Source of the DNA: Microstegium vimineum
Lineage: Eukaryota; Streptophyta; Magnoliopsida; Poales; Poaceae
Assembly (NCBI GenBank): GCA_022036555.1
Contig: CM039139.1
Coordinates: 11,608,931 to 11,672,930, forward strand
Length of the DNA stretch: 64,000 nucleotides
Reading direction: 5' to 3'
The notes beneath the pieces were generated by a model. It was given only the letters and a program-made list of their open reading frames with translations, was not told the DNA's origin and made no database searches. Shown piece after piece: positions 35,556-45,786 of the stretch; positions within the stretch are counted from its first letter, which is position 1; every line of letters begins with the position of its first letter. Position numbers and translations under genes: made by a program.

Positions 35556-35949
35556 AGGGACGGTAGTTTGCTCGGACTTGGAGGCGGAGGGTACGTTTCC
35601 TATCTTTCCCTTTCTCTCTCGCTCACGCAGAGTTCCTGCTCGCGGGACGCCTAAGGCAGAGGCGGAGGGAAGAAGGCAGGGAAGGCGAAGGCAAGGAGGC
35701 GGGGAAGGCAAGTGCGCGGAAAAAGCACCAGACCCCTCACCTTCACCACTTATACGCGGGAGGCCAACGGACGGATCCGGCAACAGGCAAGAGAATCTCC
35801 GCATTTAATTCGCCTGTACTCTCCTCCTCGTATTCTCTCCAGGATAAGGCGTCCCGTCCCATCATCGGGCTCCGGGCCGCACTCCGCCCCGCAACCGCAC
35901 TGTTGCGCCGAACGGACACCGCCTAAAAAAGCGCGCGGCCGGAAACGTC

Positions 35950-37110
35950 GTCTTCGAGGGTAAGGAATCTTGAGGCAGCGAGAGCTGGCCCTCGAAAGAG
36001 GGTTCGACAGCTACCCTCGAGTACCCGAGGCCAGAAATGACCTCGGGTTAGGACCTCGGTCCACCCCCAAAATCTCGAGGGGACAAAGGCCGGCCTACGA
36101 ACGGGCTCGATAGCCCCCCTCGAGTACCCGAGGCCTAACGGGGCCTCGGGTCGTCAACTGCAGATCGTTCCATGGCCTCGAAGGGGTAAAGGCTGGCCCG
36201 TTCGGGGGTTCGACAGCCTCCCTCGAGAGCTCCGACACAGGTATGTCCCCAAATTCAATACAACAACCACCTGCTTTCCCCCTCGGCGGTCCACAAGGTG
36301 GGACTCCTCCTCCTGAGGATAGCGTCGGATGACGAACCATCCGTCAAATCTTGAGGGAGCGAAGGCTGGCCCTTACATAGGGTTCGACAGCCGCCCTCGA
36401 GTACCTGAGGTTAGGAAGGACCCATGGTTAACGGACTCCGGTCCACCCCCAAATCTTGAGGGAGCGAAGGCTGGCTCCACGAACGGAGTTCGACAGCTGC
36501 CCTCGAGTACACGAGTCAGGGATGTCCCGGTAGCTCGAGAACGAACTCTCGAGGCTCCATGGGACATATCCGAGGCATACCTAGGAACACCTAAGGATCC
36601 CTGCGCTGGGAGGCATCGAGCCACCAACTCCTATCGAATGGGGTTGGCACCTTGGTGATCCACATGGTCGTGCTTAGCAAGCCGTATGGCTTGCTTAACA
36701 ATGAGAACGCCTCCGGGCCACTAGTCGATCCCTATCGAACGGGGTCGAGTTCTCACTCAGATTTTTACCCGTACAGGGCACCATTTCTAATGGACTCATG
36801 CCCGAGAACAGCTCACCGAGGACTTCGGGCTCGTCCTAACGAGGATAGCACGATGCTCTTCACCCCACAATCCGAACGAAAGGATTAGTGGGAAGGACGC
36901 TATGAGGTAGTGAAGGCCTAGCCATTCGAGGGCTCGAGGGCCCGACTGCGCACGGCACCCCTCGACGAAAGAGGGTCGATAAACTCGTAACCTGGTAGAC
37001 AGAGTCGGCCTCTCGGGCGGGGCGCTCTGACTCCAGTGGTGCTCAAGGGAGCGAAGGCTGGCCCTCGGTAGGGTTCGACAGCCGCCCTCGAACACTTCTC
37101 TTTTCAGGGA
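35950..37110. repeat. Field of degenerate repeats upstream of the 3' LTR
   Basis: At least six diverged copies of a unit of roughly 110 bases, at about 35985, 36090, 36185, 36355, 36460 and 37050. Shared phrases are GGAGCGAAGGCTGGCCC, GGGTTCGACAGCCGCCCTCGAGTA and CCGAGG, separated by variable text. No open frame is conserved. Confidence 0.75.
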
Positions 37111-37190
37111 AAGGAATGGAATCGACCCCTCGACAGGGTGCCACGTCTCCAGGTATCCTTAAAAGACCCCACTATACAACGTATTTTAGC

Positions 37191-37222
37191 CCCCAGAGGA
37201 GTTCTTAATCACTCCTCTGGGG
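37191..37222. repeat. Perfect stem-loop, 12 bp arms (copy 1)
   Basis: CCCCAGAGGAGT, an 8-base loop, then ACTCCTCTGGGG. A near-identical copy with the same arms is at 37352-37383. Confidence 0.95.
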
Positions 37223-37236
37223 CCTCGGGGCTACCC

Positions 37237-37266
37237 CCGCGGGGTGCGCTCGCGCGCACCCCGCGG
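37237..37266. repeat. Perfect stem-loop, 13 bp GC arms
   Basis: CCGCGGGGTGCGC, loop TCGC, then GCGCACCCCGCGG. It is very stable on paper and lies between the two copies of the other stem-loop. Confidence 0.95.
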
Positions 37267-37351
37267 AGAATCGGATTTCTCACTAACCCTGCAGGCCAAG
37301 GACAAAACCTCCGGGCAATCCTTACTCCCTCCGAGAAACGCGTATCATAGC

Positions 37352-37383
37352 CCCCAGAGGAGTTCTAAATCACTCCTCTGGGG
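37352..37383. repeat. Perfect stem-loop, 12 bp arms (copy 2)
   Basis: The same arms as at 37191, ending 13 bases before the 3' LTR. The bases between (CCTCGGGGGCTAC) occupy the polypurine-tract position, although they are not a clean purine run. Confidence 0.95.
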
Positions 37384-37396
37384 CCTCGGGGGCTAC

Positions 37397-38577
37397 TGTC
37401 GGGTACGAAGGTAAGGGGTACCCTAAACCCTTCGACAAATTAACGCTAAACATAGCAACCATTTTTAAGGCAAGGATTGGCCCGCTACTCGGTGAGACGC
37501 GGCCCATCAATCGAGGGCCCCTTCTACACCAACTACGGCAACAAGCCACGGGCCAGCTCCACCTCGACGACGGACGAGGGGACGAGCGAACGACCCCCAG
37601 CTCCACCTCGACGACGGACGAGGGGTCGAACGATCGACCCCCCGACCTCTACCTCGACTTCAACCTCTCGGAACCCGTCGACGCCTCGACCTCTACCTCG
37701 GCCAGGGGTCGAGCGGACGACCCTCGAACGAGGGCTCGATTAACCCAACTGCTCCGGCATGGTTAAAGTGAACCCACCTAACGACATGGGCATCCGCGTC
37801 TACTGTCAAATCCGCCAACTCCCCGTCAGGTCCCCGATTCCTGTCAACTCTGCCGCCACTATCACCACTACGTGAGTACGGACTCCAACAGTACCCCTAG
37901 GAAAGTGAACAGTGCGACCCTCGACGACGACTTCAGGAACGCGACGGAGTCACACGGGGCTCGACCCCCTCCCTCGACCGAGGGGCTCGACCCCCTCCTC
38001 TTTAACAACTCCGGTACGGAAGCCGTCCCATCCGCTCCGTCTCGCTTCGGCCGTGGGACTCGTGCCCGCCTGCGGACACTGCACTGCGACGACTTCTACT
38101 GCCGCCACGACCGGGGACGCCTGAAGGACGGGAAAACCATGCCGCGACAGTGCTCAACGTCTCCACCAACACTGTGCCACGGATACGCCGCCCATACTGC
38201 TACAGTTAGGGCCCTGTACCCTCGGACCTCCCCTTGGTCTATAAAAGGGGACGCCGAGGTAGAGTATAGGGGACTTCGGGGGAGCTCTCGATCAGCTCCT
38301 ACTTCTTCGGGGACTTTAGTCAACACACCACACACCCCGCCACTCGATCGACCCCTCGGGTGGCCGACTCCGTGTAACACAGCTTGTACCCCCCCCTGTA
38401 TGAGCACGCTTTGGGTGCGAGATAATACAAGTCATCCTCCCCCCGTTGGACGTAGGACCTTCTTTGCCCGAACCAGGATAAATCTTGTGTCCATCTTGCA
38501 TCACGTCTGAGAGAGGGAGCACGCGATATACAAATTTACTCGTTGGTGGTCTTGACCCCCAGGTCATAACACCGACA
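37397..38577 (+). repeat. 3' LTR of the gypsy element
   Basis: 1181 bp, TGTCGGGTAC to ACACCGACA. It appears identical to the 5' LTR over the first 345 or so bases; differences cluster near 37760-37890 and 38390-38560, and are mostly transitions. The TATA box is at 38240. Confidence 0.97.
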
Positions 38578-38582
38578 GTTGG
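38578..38582. repeat. Target-site duplication, right copy (GTTGG)
   Basis: GTTGG immediately after the 3' LTR, matching 22746-22750. Confidence 0.85.
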
Positions 38583-38815
38583 TGATCAGAGTTGTCGCTG
38601 TGTTGCTCGGCTGATCCTGCATAGTGACGATCGGCATCAGCTGTCACACTGTAACGATCGGAAAGAGGACAGGCACACTGTGACATGATGATTACAACTT
38701 GCAACTTGCATCAACTGCATTTTTTTATATAAAAAAATACTTGCAATCAACCCGGCAATAGTGTCTACGAAATGTATTTGTGAATAATACAAAATGTAAA
38801 CAAGCTTATGACTAG

Positions 38816-39175
38816 CTAATATAAATCTGGATGATGGTTCCAGAGGTGTTCGATGAGATCTTCTTTCAATTGTTCCTGTGTGTTTTTGTCTCGGATTCTT
38901 TTGTGCGCCTCAATGAATTCCTCTAGTGTACGGCGGAGGAAGATGACCGACAATTTGTGGCGTGATCTCGCGGATCGGAGCAGGGCTTGATCGCCCGGAC
39001 GGCGGCGTGAGAGCTCACGCCGACGGCGGCTTCGACCAGATGGCGGCGCGCAACATGCACCCTTCCCCGCGGCGTTTTTTTTTCGGGTCCAGCCGCGAGA
39101 TGGACCGGGTGGGTCTCTTTTGTGAAGTTTGCTAAGTTGAAATACCAACTTGTTGGAGATAGACATTTTTTTCAC
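38816..39175 (-). pseudogene. PIF/Harbinger-type protein remnant
   Basis: A 119-residue minus-strand frame whose C-terminal part (FIEAHKRIRDKNTQEQLKED followed by LIEHLW) resembles the C-terminus of plant HARBI1-like transposases, where a similar QLQ-DLIEHIW segment ends the protein. The preceding half is Arg- and Ser-rich and looks like unrelated or shifted sequence. Only the tail of a transposase remains. It lies 74 bases inside the right end of the Harbinger-like element, which fits its origin. Confidence 0.5.
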
Positions 39176-40127
39176 TTGTCAAACATTTTAGCAACTTACT
39201 AAATCATAGGATTTGCCAAGTAAATTTTAAGGAGTTGTTGGAGATGCTCTAAGGACACTGAATGAATATAGGTTGTGGTCATGGGACATCCACTAAGTAA
39301 TATGTAATAGTCCTTTCTTCTTTGTTTTTATTTGATCATATTATCAAAGGGATACAAGTCATTCAACTTGAAAGGGTCGAAGCAAGAGCATGTAGATGCA
39401 TGAAGTTACTTAACTCTTGGTTTAGTTGATGGGCCTCATTGAGTTGGTTTCACATAAGGGTCTCAAAGAAGTTAGATTGGTCAAAATTGAACTAAAAAGT
39501 AGTGCGAGAGCTATGCGCCAGATGATAGGGTTGACCCGTCCAGTGCTCGGTGACCTAGCCTAGTAATGCAGTAGGGGTTGTATGATGCGACAGAGCTTCC
39601 ATGGTCAGGCACGGAATTTTCGCATAGCCAGAACATAATAGGAATTAGGTTTTGCTATCTTTCTTTTGGCTTTGGGGTTTTGATTTGAAATGAGATCACA
39701 TGGTTCCGCTTAAGCTTGCATTTTTTGTCCCCCTTTATAGCACGGTGCTTACTATATATACTCAAATTCAAAAAGAGATGTAAAGTAATTGATCCAACTG
39801 CCACTTACAAAAGAATTAGGGGGTTTCACGTGTTGTCATAGAGCTTTGCATATTTGTTACATGTCCATACTTGCAAAATCTTATTAGTTCCTTAATTATA
39901 ATGTCATCAATACATGTTTAGATGTACATCCAACTCTAGGCTCCAGCAGTGGATGTCAGAGATGGTTAAGATTGGCGAGGAGTGGAGGTGGAATGACGCC
40001 TGGCGTCTCCACCAAACGAATAATAGGATAGGAAGCCCTAGAAACACTCTTGTATTTCTCGTACCTTCTATAAGGTAGGGCCCGGTAGAGGAAGACGAAA
40101 GAAATCAGATTAAAACTTTAGATCATT

Positions 40128-40513
40128 TAGTGTGTTTGGTTGTCTGGCTTACCCATTGGCCAGGCTCTAGTTATGGAGCTTGAGCTTGTTTGGTTGCCTG
40201 TAAAGGTACGTAGCCAGGCTCCAGTAAGCCAAAAAGAGGGCCTTAGCCTGGCTTAGCAGAAACGAGGGGAGAGAGCGTTTCCAGCAAGCCTGGCTTGGCT
40301 TAGCGGTCGCGAGTCACGAGGCCTGGCTTGGCTTACCGTCAGATTGACTATACAAGCCTGTAGCCAGGAAACCAAACAAGAAATTTTCTATACAGGTTTA
40401 GCTTATACAAGCGAACCAAACAATACTAAGTTGGGTTGTTGGAGCCTGCCTTGAGCTGGCCTAGCTTAAAATCTAAGCCTGTCTAGCCTAGAGCAAGTAA
40501 CCAAACACATTCT
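40128..40513. mobile_element. MITE with TGTTTGGTTG ends
   Basis: The left end is GTGTGTTTGGTTGTCTGGCT and the right end GCAAGTAACCAAACACATTC, an imperfect inverted repeat of about 15 bp. Inside, GCCTGGCTTAG, CCAGGCTC and their complements recur, making a folded structure. No clean target duplication was identified, so the superfamily is open. Confidence 0.6.
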
Positions 40514-40557
40514 TAGCGCTCTCCCACCACCTCTCTCTTTCTCTCTCTCCGTAATAT

Positions 40558-40655
40558 CGTTTTGGTGGCTGATAAGCCGGTTGATGTTGTTTTTGGCTGT
40601 TTTGTTGTGAGAGAAAAACACTATTTCGCTGACTAATAAGTCAAGCGAATATGAT
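40558..40655. repeat. GGCTTATCAGCC-family repeat, copy 1
   Basis: It contains GGTGGCTGATAAGCCGGTTG, TTTTGGCTGTTTTGTTGTGA and GAGAGAAAAACACT. The reverse complement of the same order of words is found at 54234-54330. It is a dispersed MITE-like repeat; partial relatives lie at about 8640-8730 and 21690-21770. Confidence 0.65.
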
Positions 40656-41681
40656 ATTGTCTTGAGTGCTTAGCCACTAAAATCACACGCGTCGACCTAC
40701 GATCGAATCACCTAAGGCTTTGCTTTGTTGTAGATCAGAAAGCTGCTAGTGCTGGCCGTAAGGGAAGTCGAACAGTCGTTAATATGCACGACAGGGAGCT
40801 TTGCTTTGCAATTCTGAATTGATACATGTCGACTGCAATATCGAGTTCCTGCATTGAACTTCCTGATATACTGATAACGCGGGCCACCCAAACGGCCCAT
40901 CTGTTCAGCCCTTTCTCTTACCCGCTCAGTTCGTTATACCAAACCAGACCTTTCTCTTACATTTACATGGCTCAGCTCATTATACCAATCCACAGGTGGC
41001 TCAGATAGAGGAAGCAGAATTGGGAAAGTTCGTTTTTTTTCTCACGTTGAACTCACCAGTGCCATGCAAGCAATTACACCATATTATATAGAAATAGAAG
41101 CGAGAACGAGAGACATCACAGTGCCAGTAAAGTTGAAGTACTTCATCTGTCCCCGATATAATACAATTATAGAACAGTGGCATAGTTTACTGTATCAATT
41201 ATAAATTATAAAAAAGCATAAATAATTTTTGTATCAAATAAACATCATTCGATTAATTACGAAATATATTTTCATAATAAATTAATTTAGAGTCACACTA
41301 GAAAGGTCAAATGTAAAGCGCTTTAACTGGCACGTATACCATAGTTGTATTCTCTTTAGGACATAGGTAGTACTGCACAACATATGAGACATAAACATTA
41401 AAGAGAATCCCAAAATTGTTCTTGCTCAAACAAAAACATGCAAAGGGTCAGTAAGGTTGTATGGGGCTGGGGCAACAGAGTGTATGGAATTCACATTTAC
41501 TCGTTCCCGTACACTTAAAACAACAGCTAACACATTAGGGTTATTAGTAACCGGGACACATTTAGAGAAACTCTGAACGACGGCACCTTAGTTTACAAGA
41601 GTGGGAGAGCTAACTAGACATCTTTGCACCTAGGAAATACACAGATTCGCGCTTGAGCACTTGAGATCAAAGTTCGAATGA

Positions 41682-44211
41682 TCAAGCATCAGTTTCCAGT
41701 TTCTTAGAATGTAAATTGAAGCACATGCACTTATCGATGAGGGCCTCGGACTCGTTACCATATTCTTTGAACCTGTACTCCTCCAACTTGAATGCTGAAG
41801 GAACCTTCCCTTCACTGTAGCACCGGTTGCACAGGCTGAATGAGTGTTTTGTTTCCTTAAACCGTGACCCAATGATAGGGTACCGGCAGATGGAGCATGT
41901 GTGGCTACCATGACGTATGTGATCACTCTCTTCAAGCTTCACCAGAGTGCTCAGGATCCCAAATCCCCAATCTGGGTCATTGAACATCTCTAAGAATTCC
42001 GTGTATGATACCATGGTAGGGTCAGACTCCCCATGCATTTCGAGCATGTCACTAGCCCCATGGGTGGGTATATAAACAGCCCGAAGAAGCTTAATGTATG
42101 TTAACGCATCACTCCTCCTTATCTGGCCATTGCTGCCTTCGCTAGCAGGACGCCAAAGAAGTGCATCGAAGACAATGCGCTTGCGCCTATCCACAGGGCC
42201 AGAACAGATTGGAGCAATGATGGCAAAGAACATACCAAGATCAACACGACCAGAGCCAGGAGCATCAAGGACAGAGAGAATTCTTTCGTTGATTGCCTTG
42301 ATAGCACCCTGAAAGGTATCTGGCTTAAGAAAAGAGAGAGCCTGCGAAGAATAACCTCAAGAGCTGCTTTGCGTATTGACTTCTCAGGGATGCCAGTGCC
42401 TGAGTAAGATACAGGGACATCAGTCTCATTCATCTCTTTTCTAAGAAGCTCCACATCACAATGGCCTAGCTTCGTCATCCTCTCGAAGGCCCTTATATCT
42501 AGAGCACTGGCCAAATCCTGCCGCAAGGTAGTCTTCCTGCCAACTCTCTTGAACTTGGATGCCTCCACAACAACATAAGCCTGCTCCCCTTGACCATCAT
42601 CTTTTCCTTTGGAAGGTTTTGGCTTCTTCTTTTGCAATGTCTTCAAATGTGAGATAGCATCATACACTTCCACCCTCTGTGTCATCTTAAACGCCTCCTT
42701 GAGTGCCTTCTTGGCCTCCTCAGATTCACCCTGCCCAAGCAAAGCCACTGCCTTGTTTAGCTGTGCACGCCAATGGTTTGGTCGGATGCTCAGCACACGA
42801 GTATACATCTCTGCAGCCCGTACGAAGCGGCCTGCATCCATGTTCAATCCACCAAGGTTGTATAAGGCGTCAACGTGGCCAGGTTTGAGATCAATTGCTG
42901 TCTGAAACTCCTGGATTGCACGGTCATCCTCCCCTATTGCATGCAGGACCGATCCAAGGTCACAGTGCGCATCAGCATAGTCTTCCTTCAAGAAGATGGC
43001 CTCCTCCAGTGCCTTCTCAGCAGCTCGGTACTCCCCGACGCCAAAGAGAGCGCTCCCAGGAGCTTGAGTGCCCTGGCATGAGATGGACACAATATGGCGG
43101 CTTCTCGGTAATGCTCACAGGCACCAAGCACCATCCCCTCGGCCTCCATGGCAATACCAAGGTTGACATGGATCTGCGGGAGGATGTCCGCGGACTGTGA
43201 ACCGCCAGCCTCCGCGGCCTCAAGGGCAAGGAGGTACTCCTCCTTGGCTTCTGCATGGCGACCGAGAGCGTACAGGCAGTTCCCCGCGCGGAAGTGGGGA
43301 CGGACGTCAGTGGGCTGCAGCTCACAGGCGCGGCGGAAGCTGGCTAGGGCGTCTCGGAAGAGGCGGTGCTCAGAGAGCGCCCGGCCGATGACCATGTGGT
43401 TGTCGAAGGCCTCCTCGCGCGAGCGGGAGGCGTCGGCGCGCGTGCGGAGCACGGCGAGTTCCTTGACGAAGGTGAGGTAGTCGCGGCTGGTTTCGTCCCA
43501 CGGAGCGGCAGTGGATGCCGAATCCGCCGCGCCGGAGATCTCCCTGGACCACCCGGCCTCGGAGAAGGAGTCGAAGTTGCTGTTGCCGGCGCCGCCGCTT
43601 CCGTCGATGGAGCCCTTCCGCAGCTGCTTCGAGCGGAGGCGCTTGACGAGTATCTCCAGGTCGTCGAGGAGGCCCCAGGAGGAGTCGAAGGCGATGCCGT
43701 GGTTGGGCGAGGTCGCCCACGCCGGCGCGGCGGCCGCGGCGCGGGAGCTTACCGACGGCGGCAGAGCGGCACCGGCGCCGAGCGGCTTGGCGTGGTCGTC
43801 GAGCAGCGACGCGGCGGCGGAGGAGGGCGGGGAGGAGTGGGCAGCGGCGGCGTCCCCCGCGGCGATCTCCGGGGAGGAGGCGTCGGAGTCGACGGCGGGC
43901 AGGGAGAGCGCGAGGAAGTCGCGGTCGACGTCCCCGGCGCCGTCATCGTAGGTGCGGAGCAGCCCCGGCAGGGAGAGGCCCCTGCCGTCGGGGAGGATGA
44001 ACTCGGCGTAGGTGCGGAACACCTCGTCGAGGATGGCGGAGATCTGGTCCTCGCTGAACTTGACCCGCGGGTTGACGGCGACGACGAGCGCGGCCATCTC
44101 GTTGCGGTCCAGCCCGCCGTCCCCGTTGGTGTCGAAGCGCTCGAAGATCCTCCTCACCTTCTCCGCCCGCGACCCCCTGCCGGCGGACGCCGCCGACGCG
44201 GACAGCGCCAT
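41682..44211 (-). pseudogene. EF-hand plus TPR protein (At1g05150/At2g32450 type) with two frameshifts
   Basis: It belongs to the plant calcium-binding tetratricopeptide family; biochemical role not established. Single exon. The ATG at 44211 gives MALSASAASAGRGSRAEKVR, then an EF-hand loop DTNGDGGLDRNE at residues 27-38 with all acidic ligands. An Ala/Ser-rich linker precedes an array of TPRs at about residues 268-507 (for example HMVIGRALSEHRLFRDALAS; YNLGGLNMDAGRFVRAAEMY). Near residue 780 a cysteine module (CSICRYPIIGS, then CNRCYSEG) resembles a ZZ-type zinc finger. TGA at 41682. The frame shifts by one missing base near 43055, inside a TPR, and again near 42335; both sides read as clean family sequence (about 843 residues in total). 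Either a recent pseudogene or sequencing errors; I favour errors because nothing else is damaged. Confidence 0.88.
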
Positions 44212-45029
44212 TACGGGCCCGCTGCGCACGGGAAAAACCAGCCGGATTACGGCGAAATTCGGGCACGCGGGGAGCGACGGCACGGGTGGGTTTGGGGGAT
44301 TCTCCTTTGTTGATGCGGCGAGGCGAGGGGGAGTTCAGGTTCAGGAATGCCCGGTGGGCCCGGCCAGGACAGAGAGGAGGGAGGGGAGGGCGGAGCGGAG
44401 CCGTGTGCTGACTCAGCTGGCTGGCTGGCTAACGAGAGGAGACGATGGTAATGATGACGGTGGATGGGGGTGGGGGGGCAAGCCTGACTCGCTGGCTCGC
44501 TCGCAACGTTCGTTTTCGTTAGTTCACCTGGATAGGGCGGTCGCTCCCGTGCTCTCTCCGGCCGCCAGGCGCCACTGGTCAACATCGGCGCGGGTTTGGG
44601 CTGGAGCCACGCAAGATACGCTAGCTGCTCGCCGATGGCGCAGGCGGGGCCGGCCGAGAGGCGCGTCGGTGTGCTGTGCTGCTGTGGAGTGGAGTGGTGG
44701 AGGAGTGGGCGAGTGGCGGAGTGGTACGGGTACAGTACAGCTGCGGCGACAGCGGCAGGGGGATCTTTGTTGCGCGAGGGAGACGGCCGAGGCGCCGAGC
44801 TGGAGCCTGGAGGCGGCCGAGGCGCAAAGCTGGCGTGGTCCGGGCCCCGGCAGCTTTGTTGTTGGGACCGTTGATTTCGATTTCTGAGGCGTCAAAACGC
44901 AACTGGACAAGCTGGGCGGGAGTACAGCTGTCCAAGGCAACTATTTTTATGGGATCGTGGGAATCACGACCAACACCATCTCATCTGCGACACGGGGGCG
45001 ATTTGTGTTGATTTATGACTGTTTGTGGC

Positions 45030-45030
<1 letters not shown>
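44212..45030 (-). promoter_or_regulatory. GC-rich upstream region of the TPR gene
   Basis: A GC-rich block runs from the start codon to about 44950, then turns AT-rich. It is the probable 5' leader and promoter. Open frames here occur on both strands and reflect composition only. An upstream in-frame ATG at 44283 would add 24 residues (starting MPSLPACPNF); the ATG at 44211, just before the EF-hand region, is preferred. Confidence 0.4.

Positions 45031-45032
<2 letters not shown>

Positions 45033-45096
<64 letters not shown>
45033..45096. repeat. (TA)n microsatellite, about 64 bp
   Basis: An uninterrupted TA dinucleotide tract next to the TIR-bounded element at 45114. Confidence 0.97.
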
Positions 45097-45098
<2 letters not shown>

Positions 45099-45113
45099 TG
45101 TCCGGGTAGGGTT

Positions 45114-45535
45114 AGGTCAGTCTCAATGCATTGTTTCACCATACGTTTTCCTAGTTGTATGAAACTTAACATGAAGGTGAGTCTCAATGCATTGTTTCAC
45201 CATGCGTTTTCCTAGTTGTATGAAACTTAACATGAAATGAGTCTCTCTCAATACATAGTTTCATTGATAGTTTCATACGGTTATCAATGTGTCTCTTTTT
45301 CTTTTCTCTCTCATCTCCACCATACATTTGTTTTACATGCATCACATGAAACTAAAAAAGGCTCTCAATGGGGGTTTCACACGGTTTACAACGTTTTGGA
45401 AACAACGCTGCATAGTTTCATCACCATGAAACCTTTCCACTCTCTCCTTATCGTTTCATGCAAAAAGTATAAATTTGTTGATGTGACACCCTATTTAACG
45501 TGCATGAAACTCCTCATGAAACCTCATTGAGACTG
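45114..45535. mobile_element. MITE-like element with GTCAGTCTCAATG ends
   Basis: The left end is GGTCAGTCTCAATGCATTG and the right end CTCATTGAGACTGACTTT, an inverted repeat of about 14 bp. The inside repeats TTTCA(T/C)...CATGAAAC words, and a 61 bp unit starting AGTCTCAATGCATTGTTTCA is tandemly duplicated (45119 and 45180). A third AGTCTC start follows at 45240. It is non-coding. Confidence 0.65.
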
Positions 45536-45580
45536 ACTTTATAGTCAAAATCTAAAGAGAGGACCGGTAGAGCGTACTTA

Positions 45581-45786
45581 GGGCATTCACAATGCAGACT
45601 TTATTGTAGAGTCTAAACCTATTTATTACCTCGAATCTTGTGGACTTGGAGTCTAAATAAGACTTGGAGTCTTGTTTTTTCATCCTCTTTTTTCAATAAA
45701 TATACTATCACATCAGCAAAATATTATAAATAAAAGGTAATAAATAGTCTTAAACTTTGTGATAGAGTCTTGCATTATGAGTGCTC
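45581..45786. mobile_element. MITE with GGGCATTCACAATGCA ends
   Basis: The left end is GGGCATTCACAATGCAGACT and the right end AGTCTTGCATTATGAGTGCTCC, an imperfect inverted repeat. TAGAGTCTAAA-type words recur in both orientations. A TTA precedes the left end, as for PIF/Harbinger elements, but the right flank does not match cleanly. Confidence 0.55.

Larger units (their letters stand above)
22751..38577 (+). mobile_element. Ty3/gypsy LTR retrotransposon (Tat-like), 15.8 kb
   Basis: Complete element bounded by two 1181 bp LTRs and a 5 bp duplication. The internal order is gag, protease, RT, RNase H, integrase (the gypsy order), then about 7 kb of extra sequence with an antisense gene before the 3' LTR. 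Size, long 3' extra region and antisense gene fit the plant Tat lineage (Grande, Retand and RIRE2 types); this assignment is from architecture and motifs, not from a tree. Coding regions carry several stops and frameshifts, so this copy should not be autonomous. By eye the LTRs differ at about 16 bases and 2 single-base indels (about 1.4%); at the usual grass rate of 1.3e-8 this gives roughly half a million years. Confidence 0.95.
22521..39249. mobile_element. PIF/Harbinger-like DNA transposon remnant split by the retrotransposon
   Basis: The left end reads GAGCATCTCCAACAACTCCT and the right end, read on the minus strand, reads the same 20 bases, followed in both by AAAT..(T/C)ACTTGG. Without the retrotransposon the element is about 0.9 kb. 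The same end type (GAGCATCTCCAAC) is seen with exact TAA duplications at 15952; here the flanks are GTA and TAA, so the duplication is imperfect. The right part carries a coding remnant (38816-39175, minus). The retrotransposon therefore inserted into an existing DNA transposon. Confidence 0.65.
39250..41681. other. Intergenic DNA with two MITE-type repeats
   Basis: No gene is seen. The stretch contains the inverted-repeat element at 40128-40513 and the GGCTTATCAGCC-type repeat at 40558-40655. Open stretches at 40712-41183 are short and show no family. The last few hundred bases before 41682 would include the 3' UTR of the TPR gene. Confidence 0.5.

Noticed and set aside
22751..38577. Endogenous plant pararetrovirus or virus with envelope gene
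   Set aside because: LTRs, target duplication, integrase and gypsy gene order identify a retrotransposon. The gene after pol is antisense and shows no envelope-like signal peptide or membrane anchor.
43366..44313. 315-codon plus-strand frame opposite the TPR gene
   Set aside because: It is Gly/Val/Glu-rich antisense of the EF-hand/TPR coding exon, while the minus strand carries clear domains.
45033..45096. CRISPR-like or regulatory repeat
   Set aside because: It is a simple TA microsatellite in a plant genome; no spacers exist.
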